From Terriglobus albidus (GTDB lineage Bacteria; Acidobacteriota; Terriglobia; Terriglobales; Acidobacteriaceae): a stretch of DNA of 64,000 nucleotides. Numbering within the stretch: position 1 is the stretch's first letter; each line of letters starts with the position of its first letter. This document shows positions 35,995 through 45,002 of this stretch, one piece after another. The position numbers were made by a program, and so were the translations under genes. The stretch lies in contig NZ_JAGTAS010000058.1 in NCBI RefSeq assembly GCF_025685425.1, forward strand, positions 248,001-312,000, in the 5' to 3' direction. Under the pieces are notes generated by a model, which saw only the letters and a program-made list of their open reading frames with translations, did not search any database and had not been told where the DNA came from.

Positions 35995-36749
35995 CCCCGG
36001 CAAAAAATGCACTGGTCTTTGGAGGAGCCTCTGGAATCGGATGGGCTACGTCACAGACATTGTTGGATCAGGGAGCCCAGGTTACGATCGCCGATCTGCG
36101 AAGACCGGTTGATCCAAAATCATATGATCCAGGAGCACTGCGGTACATCGCCTGCGATGTACGTGACGCCCATCAGGTCTGCGAGGCGGTCAAAAAAACT
36201 ATTGAACACGGACCGCTTGACTGGCTTGTCTATAGTGCCGGTATTCAGCACTACGGATCGGTGGTCGACACACCGGTCGAAGAGTACGACTTTGTTCAGC
36301 AGGTCAATGCTCGCGGGGCTTTCCTAGCATGCAGGTCCGCCATTCCAGCGATGACGCGTGGCGGAGCCATCGTCTTGGTCTCTTCTGTGCAGGCACTCGC
36401 CTGTCAGGAGGGCGTTGCTGCCTATGCAGCCAGCAAAGGAACGCTGGAAGCTTTGACCCGTGCCATGGCTGTCGATCATGCAAAGGACAAAATCCGCGTC
36501 AATGCTGTCCTCCCAGGCACTGTAGATACTCCGATGGTCCGTTCTTCAGCAGAGCGCTTCGGGGGGAGGGACGGGCTGGAGCAGACATTGGAGCAGTGGG
36601 GAGGCAATCACCTGCTCGGCCGTGTAGCCAATGCTACTGAGATTGCACGTGTGATCGCTTTTCTGCTCAGCGACCAGGCCTCATTTATGACCGGCTCTTC
36701 GTACCGTGTCGATGGAGGTCTGCTATCTCAGTTACCGGTACGGTTGTAA
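35985..36749 (+). CDS. SDR oxidoreductase, probable fructuronate reductase (mannonate-forming)
   Basis: A 254-residue classical short-chain dehydrogenase: NAD(P) motif VFGGASGIGWA at about 11-21, NAG-equivalent YSAGIQ, catalytic Ser in VLVSSVQ and YAASK (Tyr-x-x-x-Lys), and the C-terminal VDGGLL. GGAG stands five bases before the ATG at 35985; a second ATG at 35991 overlaps the uxuA TGA. Because it is coupled to uxuA, it most likely supplies D-mannonate from fructuronate. This is inferred from position, as SDR sequence alone does not fix substrate. Confidence 0.8.
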   Translation: MQMTPAKNALVFGGASGIGWATSQTLLDQGAQVTIADLRRPVDPKSYDPGALRYIACDVRDAHQVCEAVKKTIEHGPLDWLVYSAGIQHYGSVVDTPVEEYDFVQQVNARGAFLACRSAIPAMTRGGAIVLVSSVQALACQEGVAAYAASKGTLEALTRAMAVDHAKDKIRVNAVLPGTVDTPMVRSSAERFGGRDGLEQTLEQWGGNHLLGRVANATEIARVIAFLLSDQASFMTGSSYRVDGGLLSQLPVRL

Positions 36750-36767
36750 GGTGCCGGTAACTGAGAT
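36725..36767. terminator. 14-bp perfect stem-loop spanning the SDR stop codon
   Basis: ATCTCAGTTACCGG (36725-36738) and CCGGTAACTGAGAT (36754-36767) pair exactly across a 15-base loop containing the SDR stop. The left arm encodes the last residues of the SDR. It separates two convergent genes; no T-run follows, so Rho-independent action is uncertain. Confidence 0.5.
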
Positions 36768-36790
36768 TGCGCAGGTCTTCCGGTTCCCCT

Positions 36791-39700
36791 TCAGAACCGG
36801 AAGATGCCCCATTGACTTGGATTCAGGCGGGCTTCACTGGGAACATCAGCCGTCATAGAGTCAGCCTTGTTGTGCCAGTAAACACGGGCCTGTGCTCGAA
36901 CCCCATCGCTCAATACCATCCCTACATCTCCGCGATATGTCTTACCCGGAGCTGGATCTACTCCCAACAGACCGAGCGGGACTGAAACCTCGTACGCGCC
37001 CCCATTCGCGGTGAGCTTGATACGATCGCTGACATCCTCGACGTCATCGAAAGTCACCTCTCCCACAGGCGACGCGAAAGTGACACGATTGCTCGCTCTC
37101 TCAGCCTTTTGCCGATATAGAATTGCCAGCAGCTTGCCATCTCTCTGGGTCACGAAGAGCCGGGAATCACCGATGGTAACTTGTCGATTATCACTTGCGC
37201 CCTGTGCTCGGATCATGAGGTCGAGCCCACCGCCCTGCGTAAAGACGTAGGGAAATTCGGCGGCGCTGTTGCGAAGAAGCTGTGGCTGGTTCGTCCTGTA
37301 GGCAACAATGAGACTCTTCCCATCCGTGCCAAGCTGAAAGGAAGATTGCGCATCGATTGAGGCCCAATCTTTCTCGTTCCAGTTCTTCTGAGCAGTACTT
37401 GCAGTTCCTCCAATAGGATGAACCTCAACCTCGGCGCGCAGTTTCTCTTTCGATGCGGCTTCCGTGCGGAGCAGTTCGGCGGCAGCAATTGCCTCCTTGG
37501 TTGCCTCCACATATCCCAGATCGACCCGCCGGACTGAATCGAGGCCATCGAGACGCACGATCGAGGTATGCCACTTTCCAATAGCAAGGTAGACGTTGCC
37601 GTCGTCTTCCCCAAACATAAACGGCCAGAAGTGTTCCGCATCGAAACTGAGCCCAGCGATAGCCATGCCGATCTTCTGCTTCGGATATGGCCAGAAAGGA
37701 GCCATGCGGGTATCCGACCCGAGAGTCGTAATCAGCAAACCGTCCGTGGTGTAGAGATAAATCTCTCCCATATAGGAGTAACGGGCAACCATGTATCCTG
37801 CCTGCCCCCTGGCCGGCAGGACGGGATATCCGAGCATCCGCTTCGGATCCTGAATATCTCCCGGACCGGTTGGAGGCGTTCCAATGCCGCGGCTCGACAT
37901 CTTCCATCGGAGTTGCCCATCTTTATATCCACTCATATCGGCAAGAAACCAGCCATCGGGACTTAGAGCCACATCCCCTTCTGCCCGAGTATGCGAGAGC
38001 AGCGTGAGCTTATTCAGGTCATAAATAGGAACGCCCGCGTTGTCGACAGAAGCCGCGGCAAGACGATAGGGGCCTCCGGTGATGACGGAAAGATCAGGCT
38101 GTATGACCACACCCGCCGAACCGCGCACCGCCGGACGAGTGAACTCTACTTCGTCGGCTTGAACCGCATGATCGTGATTGCGATCGGTCCAGACAAAGAA
38201 GACCCCCTCAGGTTTCCCCGGCGGCATCTTGCTCTTGATTTCGGGCCGATCCAGAGTCGTCCAGTAGTGAGGACCAGGTTCGACCCAACCTGCCGAAGCA
38301 ATAGGACGGCAGACGCCGTCCTCCATAATCCACAGATTGCTGACCGCGGTCTGGTTATACCAGTAGGTGTTATAGGAGTCGGTGAAGTACTGATGCCCAT
38401 TTCGATAGAAGGTCTGCGCTGGAGTAATACCTCCATGCGAGCCCACCGGGATCATGTCGTTCGGAAAGAAGATCGGCTTCGCAGGTTGGCCAGCATAGGC
38501 GATCACGTCGTTGAGCGGATCGGGATAACGGTATCGCACCGCTGTCAGCCGGGAGTTTCCGGTTGCGGGATCCACCTTGAACTCGAGCAGCCCCATACTG
38601 CCTGGGTTTCCGATCGACGGATAGTAGGCGCGATAGAGATCATGAGGATCGGCAAATCCTCCGCCGCCATATTGTGTAGGACCATACCATGCGTTGAGAA
38701 ATACGCCAGTTTTTGCATTCCAACGGCTGATTCGCTTAGGAAGATAGTCTTCTTCGGCAACCCAGAGCACACCATTGGAGTCGACGGTCATCCCCAGCGG
38801 ATGGGCCATACGCAACTCATCGTAGGCGCCAATCTGCGGACCTCCGGGACGGCCGATCACACGTACAGGCTTGCCCATCGTTGCGGAAAACACTTTGACC
38901 TGATGGCTGGTTCCCCAATCAGTGACATAGATCTCGCCGTCAGATTCGATGATCTGTTTCGGCGCCTGCATCTGCCCTGAAGCAACGACGACCTGCGCTC
39001 CCGTGAGTTCGATGGAGTGCCAGTCGTTCTTCACGGTAAACCGTGTAATGCCTTCCGAAGTGCTCACCAGCAGATGGCCATCTGCCTCGAAGGTAAGCGA
39101 GCCTAATCCGGAGAGCTTCACCTTTGCAAAGGCAGGCTTCGTAGCATGCCGTACATCAAAGACAACGATCTCGTTTGCGGCCGGATTCGAGAGCAACAGC
39201 AGACCGTTATACGCCGCCAAACCAACGAGCTCACGAAAGGCGTCGTGCACCTGGACACCGCCAACAACTTTATCCACCGGCGTCAGGCCATTTCTGGTGA
39301 TGGCATAGACCTGCAGCGCTCCTGGATCCTTTACTCCAAAGTCGCGGCTTGGATTCACGACATAGACGGTATAAGCAACATGGTCAGGATTTCCGGCGCT
39401 ACCGAGATCCCGCGCAAGGGCTATGCCGCCATTCCATCCGCGAATTTTCGTGCCGCCAAGCTTGTGGCCATTCAGATCAGTCCAGATCAGTGCGTGCCCC
39501 GCCTCCGCCGCATCTGCACCGAGCAGGATCTGTGGCTCCGTGGAGTGCGTTGGCCATGGACTGCCCTGGGGCAGAAATAACGCGGAGGCGGGCGCCGTAT
39601 GATCTGCCAGCCATGCTCCAGTTCCATCGGATGTAGGCCATGGCGGGTTTCCGGGGGAATAGATGGAGTACTGCAGATGCGGTGTTATCGCCTGATGAAA

Positions 39701-40012
39701 CAGGCCGCGAACATGGTACTTTCCCGCACGGGCTACACCGTCTGCCGATGTCCCATCCCACGTGATGGCATTCTTTCCCTGATGGACGGGATGATCGGCG
39801 ACGAGATTCTTGACGCGAATACCCTTGTCATCTTCAAGCACCAGTGTCAGAAGACCATCCTCGGGAGCGTTATAGGAGATAGAGATTCCCTGCGAGGTCG
39901 TTGGCGACATCTCCCGTTCCCGTATCGCCGGCGGCTGACTTCTCTGTGCCTGTGAGTATTGCACCAACGCAAGTGTGGCTCCCACCGCAATCACAACGGA
40001 ACGGTAATTCAT
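36791..40012 (-). CDS. Large secreted FlgD-like/beta-propeller protein of unknown function
   Basis: A 1073-residue exported protein. Start at the ATG of MNYRSVVIAVGATL, with AGGAG six bases upstream and a signal peptide ending YSQAQ; a longer frame lacks support. Residues ~45-100 resemble a FlgD Ig-like sandwich (LEDDKGIRVKNL...GKNAITWDGTSADGVARAGKYHVRG). A long propeller of NHL-type repeats follows (ESDGEIYVTDWG; LGMTVDSNGVLWVAEED; VFFVWTDRNHDHAVQADE). The end (~850-1073) resembles a carbohydrate-binding CBM9/DOMON-like sandwich (IGDSRLFVTQRDGKLLAILY; PGKTYRGDVGMVLSDG). I recognise no catalytic motif. It sits beside a pectin-type locus, so a role in binding or lysing a polysaccharide is conceivable but unproven. 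Confidence 0.65.
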   Translation of the reverse strand: MNYRSVVIAVGATLALVQYSQAQRSQPPAIREREMSPTTSQGISISYNAPEDGLLTLVLEDDKGIRVKNLVADHPVHQGKNAITWDGTSADGVARAGKYHVRGLFHQAITPHLQYSIYSPGNPPWPTSDGTGAWLADHTAPASALFLPQGSPWPTHSTEPQILLGADAAEAGHALIWTDLNGHKLGGTKIRGWNGGIALARDLGSAGNPDHVAYTVYVVNPSRDFGVKDPGALQVYAITRNGLTPVDKVVGGVQVHDAFRELVGLAAYNGLLLLSNPAANEIVVFDVRHATKPAFAKVKLSGLGSLTFEADGHLLVSTSEGITRFTVKNDWHSIELTGAQVVVASGQMQAPKQIIESDGEIYVTDWGTSHQVKVFSATMGKPVRVIGRPGGPQIGAYDELRMAHPLGMTVDSNGVLWVAEEDYLPKRISRWNAKTGVFLNAWYGPTQYGGGGFADPHDLYRAYYPSIGNPGSMGLLEFKVDPATGNSRLTAVRYRYPDPLNDVIAYAGQPAKPIFFPNDMIPVGSHGGITPAQTFYRNGHQYFTDSYNTYWYNQTAVSNLWIMEDGVCRPIASAGWVEPGPHYWTTLDRPEIKSKMPPGKPEGVFFVWTDRNHDHAVQADEVEFTRPAVRGSAGVVIQPDLSVITGGPYRLAAASVDNAGVPIYDLNKLTLLSHTRAEGDVALSPDGWFLADMSGYKDGQLRWKMSSRGIGTPPTGPGDIQDPKRMLGYPVLPARGQAGYMVARYSYMGEIYLYTTDGLLITTLGSDTRMAPFWPYPKQKIGMAIAGLSFDAEHFWPFMFGEDDGNVYLAIGKWHTSIVRLDGLDSVRRVDLGYVEATKEAIAAAELLRTEAASKEKLRAEVEVHPIGGTASTAQKNWNEKDWASIDAQSSFQLGTDGKSLIVAYRTNQPQLLRNSAAEFPYVFTQGGGLDLMIRAQGASDNRQVTIGDSRLFVTQRDGKLLAILYRQKAERASNRVTFASPVGEVTFDDVEDVSDRIKLTANGGAYEVSVPLGLLGVDPAPGKTYRGDVGMVLSDGVRAQARVYWHNKADSMTADVPSEARLNPSQWGIFRF

Positions 40013-40307
40013 CCATCTCCTGCAAGACCGATACAACATACGCACCACAGGTATCTTCCTCAGCAGATACGATAGTGGGTTCCATAGCAATCATCCGAGC
40101 TTCACAAGGGCTTCGGCATCGGCGTTTCATTTTCCAAGGGATGCGAGTCCTGGGAGGATTACGAATGCATCGTTCCGCGCGCATCAATACGCGGTGGACA
40201 CGAGATCCACAGACATCGGAGGGCCTACCATCTCTTATGGATCGTTTCACGATCCGAAACGTCCATGGCTACCGATCAGCGATATCAGCTTTGCAATATG
40301 TTCGAAC
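40013..40307. other. Intergenic region between LacI gene and secreted propeller gene
   Basis: About 295 bases with no gene. It should hold the propeller gene promoter. A short dyad GATCGT-TTC-ACGATC (40240-40254) is the only structure seen; no close match to the ATGTATACGTATACAT operator was found here. Confidence 0.4.
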
Positions 40308-41330
40308 TTATTTACTAGCCGACTTTCGATCGCGAAGAGCCGGCCCCGTGGAATCGCGGATCACGAGTGTGGAGCTCACCATGGACTGATGTCCTCTTCC
40401 GTGAGGATGCTTTGCCAGAACATCCAAAGCCCGAAACAGCGCCTGCGCCAGTTCCTGCCGCGGCAGGCGTAGCGTCGTCAATGCGGGATAAACGATCTCG
40501 CAGAGCTCAATGTCGTCAAACCCAATGATCGAGATCTCTTCAGGAATGCCGACGCCCTGCGCACGCGCTACGCGCATGGCTCCAATCGCCGTAAGGTCAT
40601 TCGTTGCCAGAATGGCAGTCGGACGCGTTTTCATCGCCAGGATCTCGCGCATGCCGGCCTCTCCACCGCTGATCCGGTAATTTCCCGGAAGAACAAACTT
40701 CGGATCGTACTTCAATCCGGCTTCTTCGATTGCAGTACGGAAACCCTCCACACGATGCTCTGAGATCGTCAGGCCAAGTGAGCCACCGATATATCCAATG
40801 CGGCGATGCCCCAACCGCTTGAGATGTTCCACCGCCTGCTTCATGCCGCTTAGATACTCCACGGCAACGTCACTTACGCCGCGCGCAATACTGCGACGGT
40901 CGAGAGTGACAAGCGGAACCCGATTATGCATGAGCGATTCGATCGGTTGCGTTTCTATTTCCGCCGCAAGCAGGGCAACCGCATCCACCTTTCGGATCAA
41001 CATTCGGCGAATGGTCCGCTGCAGCTTTGCGGGCTGAAAATCGGTCGTCGCCATCAGCATGTCCTGATCGTTGGAGACCAGGATGGCTTCAAAGCAGCGA
41101 ATCAGTTCCGGAAAGAAGGGATTCGTGATGTCGGGAATGATAAGCCCGAAGGTGCTGCTGCGCCCGTACTTCAGAGTCGTCGCACTTCCATTGGGAACAA
41201 AGTTCGTCTTCTCGATCACCCGCTGAACGCGTTCCGCGGTTTCAGGGCGCACGAGGGGCGATCCATTGATGACCCGTGAGACCGTTGCGCTGGATACGCC
41301 TGCGATCTTCGCAATGTCTCGCATGTCCAT
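40308..41330 (-). CDS. LacI-family regulator of the pectin-type locus
   Basis: A 340-residue LacI repressor. HTH DMRDIAKIAGVSSATVSRVINGSPLVRPETAERV at 2-36, hinge PNGSATTLKYGRSSTFGLIIPDITNPFF, sensor with LVTLDRRSI, GHRRIGYIGGSLG, ILATNDLTAIGAMR and IGFDDIELCEIVYPALTTL. It is divergent from a GH28 gene, and an operator-like palindrome lies in the shared promoter. Related sites upstream of TonB receptor 3 and the GH29/GH105 operon suggest it controls the whole locus. Galacturonate, galactose or rhamnose-type ligands are possible. Confidence 0.92.
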   Translation of the reverse strand: MDMRDIAKIAGVSSATVSRVINGSPLVRPETAERVQRVIEKTNFVPNGSATTLKYGRSSTFGLIIPDITNPFFPELIRCFEAILVSNDQDMLMATTDFQPAKLQRTIRRMLIRKVDAVALLAAEIETQPIESLMHNRVPLVTLDRRSIARGVSDVAVEYLSGMKQAVEHLKRLGHRRIGYIGGSLGLTISEHRVEGFRTAIEEAGLKYDPKFVLPGNYRISGGEAGMREILAMKTRPTAILATNDLTAIGAMRVARAQGVGIPEEISIIGFDDIELCEIVYPALTTLRLPRQELAQALFRALDVLAKHPHGRGHQSMVSSTLVIRDSTGPALRDRKSASK

Positions 41331-41397
41331 GTGGGAAGAGACTCTCCAAAAGAGCGGAAATCACGGCGAAATTCACCGATTGAACTTAGTTTATAGG

Positions 41398-41427
41398 TTG
41401 ACTCATGTATACGAATACATCTATCGT
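41398..41427 (+). promoter_or_regulatory. Promoter with embedded LacI operator, GH28 (41466) direction
   Basis: TTGACT (41398-41403), an 18-base spacer and TATCGT (41422-41427) form a reasonable sigma70-like promoter. The spacer holds ATGTATACGAATACAT (41405-41420), a near-perfect palindrome differing by one base from ATGTATACGTATACAT. The divergent LacI gene starts 75 bases away. Confidence 0.6.
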
Positions 41428-41465
41428 TGTCCCACCTCGAATTTCTTCGATCCGGACACCATTCC

Positions 41466-43208
41466 ATGCCTGAAAACTATCTTCCTTCCGCACAAGGTGC
41501 ATCTACTCGTCTCACGCGCCGTCAGTGGCTTGAAAAAGCTCCTCTGACAGCCCTTGCCGCGGGAGCTGCCTTCGACATGCTTCCGAAACAGGCTCATGCA
41601 GCAGCTCCGTCGCGAAGCGACATCGATCTCGGAAGCCGCGTCTACAACATTCGCAGCTATGGCGCGAAGGGTGACGGCGTTGCACTGGACACTAAAGCCC
41701 TGCAGGCAGCCATCGATGCATGCAATCACGATGGCGGAGGCACGGTCCTCGTACCTGCAGGCACCTTCCAGATCGGTACCGTAGAGCTGAAGAGCAACGT
41801 TACGTTGCATATCGCTGCGTCCGGCAAGCTGCTGGGATCGGCGGACGGAAAGCAGTATCACGCTGTCGATGCCATTCCGCTTAGCGGAGATACCACGCTC
41901 ATCGACGGCAACTGGGCGCTGCTGTATGCCGTCAATGCCACCAACGTCACTGTCGAAGGCCCGGGAACGATCGATGGACAGGGTTATCAGTTCCACTCCC
42001 CAGTTCGTGGACAGAAGCCACCCAGCGGTCTGGGTGGTAACAGCCGGCCGTACCATATCCTGGCCTATCGCTGTGAAGGCCTCCGTGTACGCGACATCGA
42101 CCTCCTTGACTGCGCGTATCACAGCATCCGGGTCATTCAGAGCAAGCGCGTCCACATGGATGGCATCTATATCCATAACCGGGTAAACGGCAATAATGAC
42201 GGTTTCCACTTCATCAGCGCGCAGTATGTCACGGTCAACAACTGCATCATTCTGTCGCAGGATGATGCCTGTGCCTTGTTCGGCAGCTGCCAGAATGTTG
42301 CCATCACCAACTCCATCTTCAGCACCCGCTGGTCAGTCTTCCGCTTCGGGGGCGGCTCTCCGCGCAATATCACTGTCTCCAATTGCGTTCTGATGCAGGT
42401 ATACGGATGCCCGATTAAGTTCCAGGGCAATCCCGGCTCCAGCTATGAAAACATCAACTTCTCGAATATCACTCTGGATCAAGTGACTGGCCCGATTCAC
42501 GTCAGTGTCGGTCCGCGGCAGCCTCGCGCCAACGCTCCGCGTGCCGATGATATGGCCACGGCTCCACGTGAGGAGTCAGGCGCACCTGCAGTCCTCCGCA
42601 ACGTCTCGTTCAGCAATATTCAGGGAACCGTAACCACTGATCCTCCGCAGCTTGCGGAGGCCAAAGTCACCAGCAACTACAACCCTGGAGAAAAGCACTC
42701 CTGCATCACCCTTACCTGCAGCGGAGGCGCGACCATGGAGAACGTCTCGCTCTCCAATATCAATCTCACCTTCGGCGGCGGCGGAACAGCAGAGGATGCC
42801 GCCCGGAGAGACCTTCCTGAGATCGCCGGCGAGTACTTCATGATGGGACCGATGCCTGCCTATGGACTCTATGCCAGGGGCGTCCATGGTCTGACCGTCG
42901 AGAACGTGAAGTTCCGGCTCGCCTCGTCGGACCTGCGGCCGGCGGTCATCTTCGATCGCGTAGTCGATGCTTCCATCCGCGGCCTGAATGTCGAAGCCGA
43001 CAGCCAGACGGAGTCTGCCGTACGCTTCATCAACAGCAAAGAAGTCCTTCTGACAGATCCCCGCATGAAGGGCGCCCCGCAGGCATATCTTCAGGTGGAA
43101 GGCGCCGGTTCAGAGAAGATCACACTCGACGGAGGCGATGTCTCCTCGGCGAACCTTGTGAAGTATGCGGCCAACGCAAGCAATGGAACAGTAAAAGTCC
43201 GGGCTTAA
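41466..43208 (+). CDS. GH28-type right-handed beta-helix protein, Tat-like export (first)
   Basis: A 580-residue exported parallel beta-helix protein of the polygalacturonase/pectate-lyase-3 group. The start is ATG at 41466, as a longer frame would need TTG. The N-terminus TRRQWLEKAPLTALAAGAAF is a twin-arginine-like signal. YNIRSYGAKGDGVALDTKALQAAID is the usual family entry. The core shows NNDGFHFISAQYVTVNNC and SQDDACALFGSCQNV, matching the paired-Asp site of GH28. The following GHG-type histidine block is replaced by RWSVFRFGGGSP, so the reaction may differ from a standard polygalacturonase. It is the sole gene on the plus side of the LacI divergent promoter. Confidence 0.78.
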   Translation: MPENYLPSAQGASTRLTRRQWLEKAPLTALAAGAAFDMLPKQAHAAAPSRSDIDLGSRVYNIRSYGAKGDGVALDTKALQAAIDACNHDGGGTVLVPAGTFQIGTVELKSNVTLHIAASGKLLGSADGKQYHAVDAIPLSGDTTLIDGNWALLYAVNATNVTVEGPGTIDGQGYQFHSPVRGQKPPSGLGGNSRPYHILAYRCEGLRVRDIDLLDCAYHSIRVIQSKRVHMDGIYIHNRVNGNNDGFHFISAQYVTVNNCIILSQDDACALFGSCQNVAITNSIFSTRWSVFRFGGGSPRNITVSNCVLMQVYGCPIKFQGNPGSSYENINFSNITLDQVTGPIHVSVGPRQPRANAPRADDMATAPREESGAPAVLRNVSFSNIQGTVTTDPPQLAEAKVTSNYNPGEKHSCITLTCSGGATMENVSLSNINLTFGGGGTAEDAARRDLPEIAGEYFMMGPMPAYGLYARGVHGLTVENVKFRLASSDLRPAVIFDRVVDASIRGLNVEADSQTESAVRFINSKEVLLTDPRMKGAPQAYLQVEGAGSEKITLDGGDVSSANLVKYAANASNGTVKVRA

Positions 43209-43227
43209 CTGCAACTTGAAGGGAAAT

Positions 43228-43251
43228 GGCCCTCATGCTCTCATGAGGGCC
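43228..43251. terminator. Bidirectional terminator between convergent GH28-type genes
   Basis: A 9-bp GC-rich stem (GGCCCTCAT / ATGAGGGCC) with a 6-base loop lies between the two stops. It has AAA before and GTTT after, allowing U-rich tails both ways. Confidence 0.75.
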
Positions 43252-43260
43252 GTTTCTCTT

Positions 43261-44865
43261 CTAGATATCCCGTTTATCGATCTTTGCCTCTCGAACGTCT
43301 TTAATCGACTTACAGCCAAAGACACGGAAGTCACTGACATCCTGAAGATGAAAGGCCGACCCTTCCGGCGCCTTAGTCTTGATACGGAAGCAATCTGCAC
43401 CATCGACATCATTCATCCAGAAAGCAGGCCTCGCGTCCGGATTTTCAGAGATGATCTCAACATTGCTGAAGTCGATGTTCCTTACGTGGCGGACAAAGAA
43501 GCCGTGTGCCGGCAAAGTACCGAACATCCTCGGCTCCGGATAGTCATTCGGTTTCTCGGCCGGCTGTAGAGCCGCCATCTCTGAAGTGCCGCCACCGAAC
43601 TGATGGACATAGACATCGCTAACTTTTACATCTTCGATGTAGTGCCCGGGAACACCGCTGATAATGGAGGACAGCTCTGTATTCGCTCCATAGCAGGTAA
43701 TGCCGCTCATGATTACACGCTTGAGCGTGCCGACAGGGGTGCCGGCCGGTCCCCGCATTCTGGTGCCAAGTCGCAGGAAGAGCGGGGAGTTACGAATATC
43801 ACGCATCGTGATGCCGACGAAGGTAATGTCTTCCAGCAGCGCTCCGTCAACTGATTCGAGCGCAAAACCACGGCAGCTTTCAAAGACGCAATTGGAGATG
43901 GTGATGTTCTTGAAGCCACCGTTCGACTCCGTTCCACATTTGATACGGCCGGTTGGAACGACTTTGAACTCAGGTGGATGTCGTTTAAAGGTTCCATCCA
44001 GCAGCGTCCCAAGCTGATAGCCGCCGGTCACATAGCAGTTGGTGATGGTCACATTTTCCGTGGCGCGAGCGTATCCGAGCGCGAAGGAGCTCTTGGGGCA
44101 GATACCGTCATCCCAGGGAGAGTTGACGCTGCAGTTCGACACACGCACGTTGCGGCAGCAATCGATATCCATACCGTCGCGGTTGGTGTCGATCTTCAGA
44201 TTGTCGATAGTGAGGTTATCGACGCCTGTGGCCAGGATGCCGAAGTGTCCACCCTCAAGGATCGAGAAATCACGAAGAACGACATTGAAGCAGTTCTTGA
44301 GCGCGATTGCCTTGTTACCCGCTCCTGGCTTATCGGCCTTAGGACGATCCTTATCCGATAATCCACGGCTGAGTCCTTTGCCCCAGATCAGGCCGGTGCC
44401 GAGGATTGCGAAATCATGAATCCCCTCGCCCCAGATGAGACTGTTGTGCCAGTGATTGTGACCGTAGTCCTGGTACTCCTCCCAGGGCTGACGCTCACCA
44501 GGCGGATCGTATCCATCCGTCCCACCCTCAAGGGGTGTACTTGCGGCAAGAATCGTTGCGCCCTGCTCGATATACAGGACGATATTGCTCTTCAAACGAA
44601 TCGAATAGCTGGCATATACACCGGCTGGGAAGAGGACTGTTCCGCCTCCCGCAGCAGCTGCCGCCTCGATGGCGCGATTGATGGCAGGTGAATCAATCGT
44701 CTTACCATCTCCCTTCGCTCCATATTTTCGAACGTCGAAGATTGAACCGACCGCGGGTGTCGGAGCGGGTGCGGCCAAAGCTCTCGCTCCGACAACTGCC
44801 GGCGCTAATGCTCCGGCAACACCGGTGCCAACAAGCTTCAAAAAGTCTCTGCGGAATGCGTCCAT
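43261..44865 (-). CDS. GH28-type polygalacturonase-like protein, Tat-exported (second)
   Basis: A 534-residue beta-helix protein. The N-terminus FRRDFLKLVGTGVAGALAPAVVG is a strong twin-arginine signal. FDVRKYGAKGDGKTIDSPAINRAIEAAAAAGGGTVLFPAG is the typical entry, followed by SLIWGEGIHDFAILGTG. The active region shows NRDGMDIDCCRNVRVSNC and SPWDDGICPKSS with the paired aspartates. This pattern fits exo-acting pectin or rhamnogalacturonan hydrolases of GH28. It is downstream of the GH27 gene on the same strand, separated by repeat copy 5, and converges with the first GH28-type gene. The start at 44865 matches the signal peptide. Confidence 0.82.
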   Translation of the reverse strand: MDAFRRDFLKLVGTGVAGALAPAVVGARALAAPAPTPAVGSIFDVRKYGAKGDGKTIDSPAINRAIEAAAAAGGGTVLFPAGVYASYSIRLKSNIVLYIEQGATILAASTPLEGGTDGYDPPGERQPWEEYQDYGHNHWHNSLIWGEGIHDFAILGTGLIWGKGLSRGLSDKDRPKADKPGAGNKAIALKNCFNVVLRDFSILEGGHFGILATGVDNLTIDNLKIDTNRDGMDIDCCRNVRVSNCSVNSPWDDGICPKSSFALGYARATENVTITNCYVTGGYQLGTLLDGTFKRHPPEFKVVPTGRIKCGTESNGGFKNITISNCVFESCRGFALESVDGALLEDITFVGITMRDIRNSPLFLRLGTRMRGPAGTPVGTLKRVIMSGITCYGANTELSSIISGVPGHYIEDVKVSDVYVHQFGGGTSEMAALQPAEKPNDYPEPRMFGTLPAHGFFVRHVRNIDFSNVEIISENPDARPAFWMNDVDGADCFRIKTKAPEGSAFHLQDVSDFRVFGCKSIKDVREAKIDKRDI

Positions 44866-44889
44866 CGTGAGCTCCCTGTTGTGATTGCT

Positions 44890-45002
44890 AGAACATTTTC
44901 CCTGTTGCTGCGTATCCCAAAAGAGGAGTGCAGCGGCGTTTTCATTACGGAAAACGCCATAGATGCGGACCCCCTACACTCCACCTACAGGGAAAATGCT
45001 CT
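44890..45002 (-). repeat. Palindromic ~113-bp repeat, copy 5 (reverse)
   Basis: Complete copy, with AGAACATTTTCCCTGT left and ACAGGGAAAATGCTCT right, and the central GGCGTTTTCATTACGGAAAA half of the hairpin. TA on both flanks. Its right end forms part of the stop codon of the GH27 gene (45001-45003). Confidence 0.85.

Noticed and set aside
36791-40012. Calling the propeller protein a rhamnogalacturonan lyase outright
   Set aside because: No lyase catalytic motif can be recognised; only context supports it, so it is kept as a hypothesis.
40240-40254. Dyad GATCGT-TTC-ACGATC in the gap before the propeller gene
   Set aside because: Short, about 230 bases from the gene start and not related to the operators found for the neighbouring LacI protein.
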